From the NCBI GenBank assembly GCA_902622595.1, contig CACNQM010000001.1, positions 372,001 through 436,000 of the forward strand: a stretch of 64,000 nucleotides of DNA. The letters run 5' to 3'. The first letter of the stretch is position 1. Each line of letters begins with the position of its first letter. The stretch is from an uncultured Bacteroidota bacterium. GTDB taxonomy: Bacteria; Bacteroidota; Bacteroidia; Flavobacteriales; Flavobacteriaceae. Both the position numbers and the translations under genes were made by a program. Of this stretch, positions 59,548-64,000 are shown one piece after another. The notes beneath the pieces were generated by a model that was not told the origin of the DNA, made no database searches, and worked only from the letters and a program-made list of their open reading frames with translations.

Positions 59548-60327
59548 TTAAAATTTTTCATAGACACCAAGACCAAATAAAGCATAATCATATTTGACTG
59601 GATCAATAGGATCCATTTCTCTTAGTTTTAAATCAATTTCCTGTACTGATTTTGAATCATTTTGATTTCTAGACAATAATCCTAAATCTCTAGCTATTCT
59701 GCCTGTATGGACATCTAAGGGAAGTGATAATTCTGATTTATTTATTTTTTTCCATAAACCAAAATCAACACCCTTTTCATTGCTTCTAACCATCCATCTT
59801 AAATACATATTGAATCTTTTGGCACTTGATCCATCTTTTGGAGAGGGAAGATGTTTCTTTGATCTGTCTGGATGGCTTAAACTGAAAAATATTTTTTTAA
59901 ATGTTGAAATTCGTTCTTGGATATTTAAGCCATTATTTTTATCAGAAATTATATTTTCAATTCCTCCATAGTTTTCATATATATTTTTCAAGGAGACAAT
60001 AAAGTAATTTAAATCAATTAAATTAAAAGTTCTATGAATTGATTTATTTATGTAAGCTAGATCTTTTTCATTGTGATTCATAACAAATTCGTATGGTGAA
60101 TTATCCATATAGGCCATAATATTCCTGCTACTTTTAATTATTGATTTTCTATTTCCCCATGAAATAATTGATGTTATAAATGCTGAAATCTCAATATCTT
60201 GAGTATTTGAGAATTGGTGTGGAATTATTATTGGATCATCATTGATAAATGATGGTGACTCATACTTTAAAGCTTTTTCATCTAAAAATTCTTTTAGATC
60301 AGGAATTTTAATTTTTAATTTTCCCAT
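59548..60327 (-). CDS. DUF2400 (TIGR02757) family protein
   Basis: 259 residues from ATG 60327; a TTG two codons upstream is less likely. Family blocks are the DPIIIPHQFSNTQDIEISAFI stretch, SWGNRKSI, the KRFNMYLRWMVR segment and LPLDVHTGRIARDLGLL near the end, which resembles the helix-hairpin-helix glycosylase fold with its catalytic-type Asp. Common in Bacteroidota and Proteobacteria; function unknown. It overlaps the ATPase gene upstream by 20 bases. Confidence 0.9.
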   Translation of the reverse strand: MGKLKIKIPDLKEFLDEKALKYESPSFINDDPIIIPHQFSNTQDIEISAFITSIISWGNRKSIIKSSRNIMAYMDNSPYEFVMNHNEKDLAYINKSIHRTFNLIDLNYFIVSLKNIYENYGGIENIISDKNNGLNIQERISTFKKIFFSLSHPDRSKKHLPSPKDGSSAKRFNMYLRWMVRSNEKGVDFGLWKKINKSELSLPLDVHTGRIARDLGLLSRNQNDSKSVQEIDLKLREMDPIDPVKYDYALFGLGVYEKF

Positions 60328-60973
60328 CGACAATTAATAATTTTCTATCACATTTATTAGCACTGTTTTCATCATGTGTAACAATTACAACAGAACAATC
60401 ATAATCATCTCGTAATTTAAAAAATAGATCAAAAAGTATTTTTGAATTTTTAGAGTCCAAATTACCAGTAGGTTCGTCAGCAAAAATAATTTTAGGATTA
60501 TTGATAAGAGACCTGGCTATTGCAACTCTCTGTTTTTCTCCACCAGATAGAGTTAATGGTTTTTTATCTGCAAAATCTTGTAATCCAAAGTATTCTAATA
60601 ATTTTTTAGCCTTAATTTTAACATCAATATCTTTTTTAATCCAACCTGGTAGACATATATTTTCTATAACATTTAGTTCAGGAATTAACTCATGAAATTG
60701 AAAAACAAAGCCAATTTTTTGGTTTCTAAAATTTGCAAGATCATTTTTTTTTAAATCAAAAACTTCATGATTATCAATGAATAAGGAAGAGGAATTATTT
60801 TCGTCTGGTTTGTCAAGTGTACTTAAAATATTGAGCAGAGTTGTCTTGCCTGCTCCAGAAGCACCAGATATTGCTACAATCTCAGCTTTACTTATTTCAA
60901 TATTGATTTTTTCAAGAACTCTCTTCTTATTAAAAGTTTTTGAAATATTTTTAGCTGATAGTAAGATTTCCAT
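60308..60973 (-). CDS. LolD/MacB-type ABC ATPase without adjacent permease
   Basis: 221 residues. Walker [13 protein letters not shown]-loop FVFQFHELIPELNV, signature LSGGEKQRVAIARSL, Walker B IIFADEPTGNLDS and the switch His in VTHDE. The HELIPE Q-loop and length are those of LolD, which powers lipoprotein release with LolC/LolE. No permease gene is near, so its partner is encoded elsewhere. The many lipoproteins in the window make the Lol role plausible. Confidence 0.88.
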   Translation of the reverse strand: MEILLSAKNISKTFNKKRVLEKINIEISKAEIVAISGASGAGKTTLLNILSTLDKPDENNSSSLFIDNHEVFDLKKNDLANFRNQKIGFVFQFHELIPELNVIENICLPGWIKKDIDVKIKAKKLLEYFGLQDFADKKPLTLSGGEKQRVAIARSLINNPKIIFADEPTGNLDSKNSKILFDLFFKLRDDYDCSVVIVTHDENSANKCDRKLLIVDGKIKN

Positions 60974-61011
60974 ACTTTTACAATATATATCTTTTAGTTT
61001 AAATTCTAAAA

Positions 61012-61539
61012 ATGAATAGTATTATATATTTAGGTGGAGGTTGTTTTTGGTGTACCGAATCTGTATACAAGAATATCAATGGAGTAATATCTATAACTCC
61101 TGGTTACATGGGTGGTAATAATCCCAATCCTACATACGAAGAAGTATGCGAAGGGTATACTAATCATGTTGAAGTAATAAAAGTTAAATATGATCATAGT
61201 TTAAGTTTAGATCAAGTTCTTTCAATATTCTTTTCTACTCATGATCCAACATCTATAAATAGACAAGGAGCAGATGTTGGTACTCAATATAGATCTGCTG
61301 TTTTCTGTAATCAGGATGAAAGAAAGGCAGTTATTGATTTTATTAAAAATCTTGAGACCAAAAATATCTTTGAAGATAAAATTGTCACTGAGGTTAATGA
61401 TATTGTACCATTCTATGAAGCCGAAAATTATCATCATGATTTTTTTAAAAAAAATCCACAAAATCCCTATTGTCAGGCTGTTATAAACCCAAAACTAAAA
61501 AAACTAAGGTCAAATTTTAGTGATTTAATTTCTGAATAG
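61012..61539 (+). CDS. msrA: Peptide methionine sulfoxide reductase A
   Basis: 175 residues. The active site GGGCFWCTESV lies at the N-terminus (Cys 10 or 11 as nucleophile), with GVISITPGYMGG, YTNHVEVIKVKYD, FFSTHDPTSINRQGADVGTQYRSAV and the C-terminal YCQAVINPK, whose Cys can resolve. It repairs methionine-S-sulfoxide in proteins in the cytoplasm. Its last 15 bases overlap the convergent DUF6787 gene. Confidence 0.95.
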   Translation: MNSIIYLGGGCFWCTESVYKNINGVISITPGYMGGNNPNPTYEEVCEGYTNHVEVIKVKYDHSLSLDQVLSIFFSTHDPTSINRQGADVGTQYRSAVFCNQDERKAVIDFIKNLETKNIFEDKIVTEVNDIVPFYEAENYHHDFFKKNPQNPYCQAVINPKLKKLRSNFSDLISE

Positions 61540-61833
61540 AAAACCACATCCAAGAAAGCTCATAAATTTTTTTACAAAATTGTAAAAGAATCTATATTGA
61601 AAAAAGATATATCCAAATAACAGAAGTAATACTTGATATATTGGAGTTAGAACTAAAATTCTGATTAATAATTTTATTAACCAATGAATGTCACTTTCAC
61701 CTACTAAAAAATCAGTTAAAGGACCAGAAATATATGCACTTACTGTTCCTGTTATTCCAAATACGATAAAAATTATAACTATTTGAAAGTTGGAAGTAAT
61801 TCCCCACCTTTCCTTAAGTTTCTTGAATATCAT
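61525..61833 (-). CDS. DUF6787 family membrane protein
   Basis: 102 residues. KLKERWGITSNFQIVIIFIVF followed by GITGTVSAYISGPLTDFLG-type text is the DUF6787 pattern. Two or three hydrophobic segments (about 18-37, 58-78). The ATG overlaps the serA stop (ATGA), so it is the last gene of the serine operon. Function unknown; its link with serA appears to be recurrent in flavobacteria. Confidence 0.82.
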   Translation of the reverse strand: MIFKKLKERWGITSNFQIVIIFIVFGITGTVSAYISGPLTDFLVGESDIHWLIKLLIRILVLTPIYQVLLLLFGYIFFQYRFFYNFVKKFMSFLGCGFLFRN

Positions 61834-62780
61834 GCTAAAATATCATTAATTTTTTCTGCTAACTCAATTCCAATTCTATCTTGAGCTTCGTTTGTTGCTG
61901 CTCCAATATGAGGTGTTAATGAAATACTAGAATTCATTAAAATTTTGATACTAGGATTTGGTTCTCCTTCAAAAGTATCTATAGCTGCAAAAGATATTTT
62001 TCCTGTCTCGATATTTTTAATTAATTCTTCTTCATTAATGATCCCACCCCTTGAAAGATTAAGAATACCTGAACCATCCTTCATCATTTTAAACTCATTT
62101 GAATCAATTATATATTTGTCAGAGGCTGGAATATGAATTGTTATAAAGTCAGAATTGGATAGAACTTCTTTAAAGGATGATGAATTTAATTTAAAAGTAA
62201 GATTTTGACCATCAAAGAAATCTAACTTTAAATCTGCCTCTTGAATAAATTTATCATAAAAAATTACATTCATTCGAACCCCAATCGCAATTTTTGCGAC
62301 TTCTTGTCCAATTCTTCCAAATCCAATTATACCAATGGTTTTTCCGGCTAACTCAGTACCTTTTGCATAAGACTTCTTTAAATCTTTAAATTTTGAGTCA
62401 CCATCAAGTGGCATAGATCTATTTGACTCATGAAGAAACCTAACACAACCAAAAAGGTGTGAAAAAACTAACTCCGCAACTGATTTTGAGGATGCAGCAG
62501 GAGTATTAATAACATTAATGCCTTTAGACTTCGCATAATCTACATCAATATTATCCATGCCAACACCACCTCGTCCAATAATTTTTATTGAAGGGCAGTT
62601 GTCAATTATATCAGCTCTTACCTGAGTAGCACTTCTAACTAGTATTACAGCTATTTGATTATCATTAATGTATTTAATAAGTTGTTCTTGAGAAACTTTT
62701 GTAAGATCTACTTCAAAGCCATATTCTTCAAGTTTATTTTTCCCAGATTCAGATATACCGTCATTTGCTAAAATCTTCAT
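61830..62780 (-). CDS. serA: D-3-phosphoglycerate dehydrogenase
   Basis: 316 residues, the short form without the C-terminal regulatory ACT domain. IIGRGGVGMDNIDVDYAKSKG and VINTPAASSKSVAELVFSHL are typical of SerA; the NAD-binding motif is GIIGFGRIGQEVA, the catalytic Arg lies in NLSRGGIINEEEL, Glu in IDTFEGEPNPS and His in LTPHIGAAT. It oxidises 3-phosphoglycerate in the first step of serine synthesis; serC, the next step, is two genes upstream. Confidence 0.93.
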   Translation of the reverse strand: MKILANDGISESGKNKLEEYGFEVDLTKVSQEQLIKYINDNQIAVILVRSATQVRADIIDNCPSIKIIGRGGVGMDNIDVDYAKSKGINVINTPAASSKSVAELVFSHLFGCVRFLHESNRSMPLDGDSKFKDLKKSYAKGTELAGKTIGIIGFGRIGQEVAKIAIGVRMNVIFYDKFIQEADLKLDFFDGQNLTFKLNSSSFKEVLSNSDFITIHIPASDKYIIDSNEFKMMKDGSGILNLSRGGIINEEELIKNIETGKISFAAIDTFEGEPNPSIKILMNSSISLTPHIGAATNEAQDRIGIELAEKINDILA

Positions 62781-62784
62781 ACAA

Positions 62785-63240
62785 TTAATTTAAATTTGAA
62801 AAAATAGTAGGAGATAAAAAAACTTGTTCAATTTCTTTTACAATTGGTCCATCTTTTCTGCTCTCTTCGAAAACTTTAACCCATTCAGGATCATTAATAA
62901 AGTTATCCCATGATTCATCCCTTGTTTCCATATCCTTGAATGATACAATATATACCAATGCTTCTTTCCCATTGTTTTGAAAGATAAATTCATCAGCAAA
63001 TGATAATGAATCTTTTCTTAAAGTTGTCCAATAACCAACATTATTAAAACCATGCTTCTCAAATAATTTGGTTGTATAATTTTCAAATCTTGAAATTATA
63101 TCATTAAATTTTCCATCATAAGTATAATAAACTCTCATTTCATAAATTTCATGATCAATCGTATTAATAGACTCTTTATTATCACTATTACAAGAAATTA
63201 AAATAAAACCCATTAAAAAAAACAATTTTATACTTTTCAT
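62785..63240 (-). CDS. NIPSNAP-family lipoprotein
   Basis: 151 residues. Lipobox LISC. The mature domain starts IYEMRVYYTYDGKFNDIISRFENYTTKLFEKHGF, the NIPSNAP dimeric alpha/beta-barrel signature, and includes VGYWTTLRKDSL and VYIVSFKDMETRDESWDNF. The ATG abuts the serC stop (TAAATG), so this exported lipoprotein is co-transcribed with cytoplasmic serine biosynthesis genes. Function unknown. Confidence 0.85.
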   Translation of the reverse strand: MKSIKLFFLMGFILISCNSDNKESINTIDHEIYEMRVYYTYDGKFNDIISRFENYTTKLFEKHGFNNVGYWTTLRKDSLSFADEFIFQNNGKEALVYIVSFKDMETRDESWDNFINDPEWVKVFEESRKDGPIVKEIEQVFLSPTIFSNLN

Positions 63241-64000
63241 TTATTCTTGACTTAATTCAAACTCTTTCATTGAGTCAACTAATACATTTAAACTTTCAAG
63301 TGGAAGAGCATTATAAATTGAGGCTCTGTATCCTCCAACTGATCTATGACCATTAATTCCAGATATATTATTGTTAGAGCATATATTGTTAAACAATTCA
63401 CTGTCAAAGCCTTCATTCATATTAAATGTTGCATTCATATGACTTCTATCTGAAACCTGAGAGAATCCAGAAAAACATTTGTTTCTATCAATTTCACTAT
63501 ATATTAACTCAGACTTAATTTTATTTTTCTCACTTATACTATCTAAACCTTCTTGTTTTATTAGTCTTAGGTTTAATAGAATACAGTATATTGGGAAAAC
63601 AGGTGGAGTATTGAAAGAACTATCCTTTTCAATGTGAACCTTGTAGCTCATCATTGATGGAACATTTCTTTGAACTTTATCTAATAATTCTTTATTAATA
63701 ATTACCATCGTTGCACCTGCAGGACCTAGATTTTTTTGTGCTCCTGCATAAATAAGATCAAACTTGGAAAAATCTATCTTTCTTGAAAAAATATCTGAAC
63801 TCATATCGACTATTAGAGGACAATTAGATACTGGGAATGAATGAAATTGTGTTCCAAAAATTGTATTATTCGAGGTTATGTGTAAATAATCATAATCTTC
63901 ATTTATGATAAAATCTTTAGGTATGTAATTAAAATTTTTATCTGATGATGAGGCAATTTCAGTAACATTTCCAAATAATTTAGCCTCTTTAATTGCCTTT
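63241..64000 (-). CDS. serC: Phosphoserine aminotransferase, partial
   Basis: The C-terminal ~252 residues; the N-terminus lies beyond the right edge. The frame is open to base 64000 and includes LHITSNNTIFGTQ, PLIVDMSSDIFSRKID, and YAGAQKNLGPAG with the PLP-binding Lys, followed by the C-terminal domain with RSHMNATFNM and GHRSVGGYRASIYNALP, all diagnostic of SerC. It transaminates 3-phosphohydroxypyruvate, the product of SerA, to phosphoserine. Confidence 0.94.
   Translation of the reverse strand, partial: KAIKEAKLFGNVTEIASSSDKNFNYIPKDFIINEDYDYLHITSNNTIFGTQFHSFPVSNCPLIVDMSSDIFSRKIDFSKFDLIYAGAQKNLGPAGATMVIINKELLDKVQRNVPSMMSYKVHIEKDSSFNTPPVFPIYCILLNLRLIKQEGLDSISEKNKIKSELIYSEIDRNKCFSGFSQVSDRSHMNATFNMNEGFDSELFNNICSNNNISGINGHRSVGGYRASIYNALPLESLNVLVDSMKEFELSQE

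Noticed and set aside
1-64000. tRNA, rRNA or mobile elements
   Set aside because: I looked for T-loop-like GTTCGAATC strings, rRNA landmarks, transposase motifs and terminal repeats and found none; a covariance-model scan would be decisive.

Overview
The window is AT-rich DNA (roughly 30% GC by eye), densely packed with short intergenic gaps. It looks like chromosome of a streamlined, free-living Bacteroidota, most likely a marine member of the Flavobacteriia. This is inferred from flavobacterial families (the DUF4834-YfhO pair, DUF6787, DUF2400, DUF2461, short AMP nucleosidase, Nth without an iron-sulfur site), many lipoproteins and SxxQ-type signal peptides, no purine-rich ribosome binding sites, and TAnnTTTG-like -7 boxes. 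I saw no phage, insertion sequence, CRISPR array, tRNA or rRNA.

Layout. 1-1608: partial exported protein, then a coupled run of tiny membrane proteins around an exported protein (minus strand). 1.8-8.9 kb: 2-oxoglutarate oxygenase, NTF2-like lipoprotein, MFS transporter without a standard start codon, lipoprotein sulfatase, isochorismatase-type hydrolase, tocopherol-cyclase-like protein. 9-14.7 kb: possible RNA attenuator before a zinc-ribbon protein, AMP nucleosidase with a decayed tail, lipoprotein esterase, a duplicated pair of 70-residue proteins, a NatA/NatB-type ABC exporter. 14.7-18.7 kb (minus): GntP/DsdX-type permease, RidA, D-serine dehydratase/D-threonine aldolase-like enzyme and M19 dipeptidase, a coherent D-amino-acid utilisation operon, flanked by two paralogous lipoproteins. 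19-28.5 kb: nitroreductase, oligopeptidase, M28 peptidase, DUF2237, EEP phosphodiesterase, OsmC, COG0523 GTPase, SDR. 28.5-42.2 kb: small exported, membrane and salvage proteins, nitrilase, amidase, M20 peptidase, bile-acid:sodium-symporter-family protein, and two minus-strand runs of very small membrane proteins.

42.7-43.03 kb contains no protein gene. It holds a strong terminator followed by two tandem, diverged copies of a ~135-145 bp unit. Each has a TTTG-ending -7 box placed so that transcription would begin exactly at a short hairpin, and each ends in a homologous intrinsic terminator. I read these as twin small RNA genes; they are the most unusual element in the window.

43-64 kb: serine hydrolase, NTF2-like lipoprotein, then core functions: mnmE, acyltransferase-like protein, DUF4834, YfhO, Wzx-type flippase, uvrA, nth, bcp, MBL-fold hydrolase, esterase, a dihydroorotase-like pseudo-enzyme split by a frameshift in a run of ten A, DUF2400, a LolD-like ATPase, msrA, and a serine biosynthesis operon (serC, NIPSNAP lipoprotein, serA, DUF6787) that leaves the window at the right edge.

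Two themes recur. Many genes have a TAnnTT(T/A)(G/A) box ending three to five bases before the start codon, which predicts leaderless mRNAs. At least a dozen very small, mostly membrane proteins of 27-72 residues sit in translationally coupled chains.
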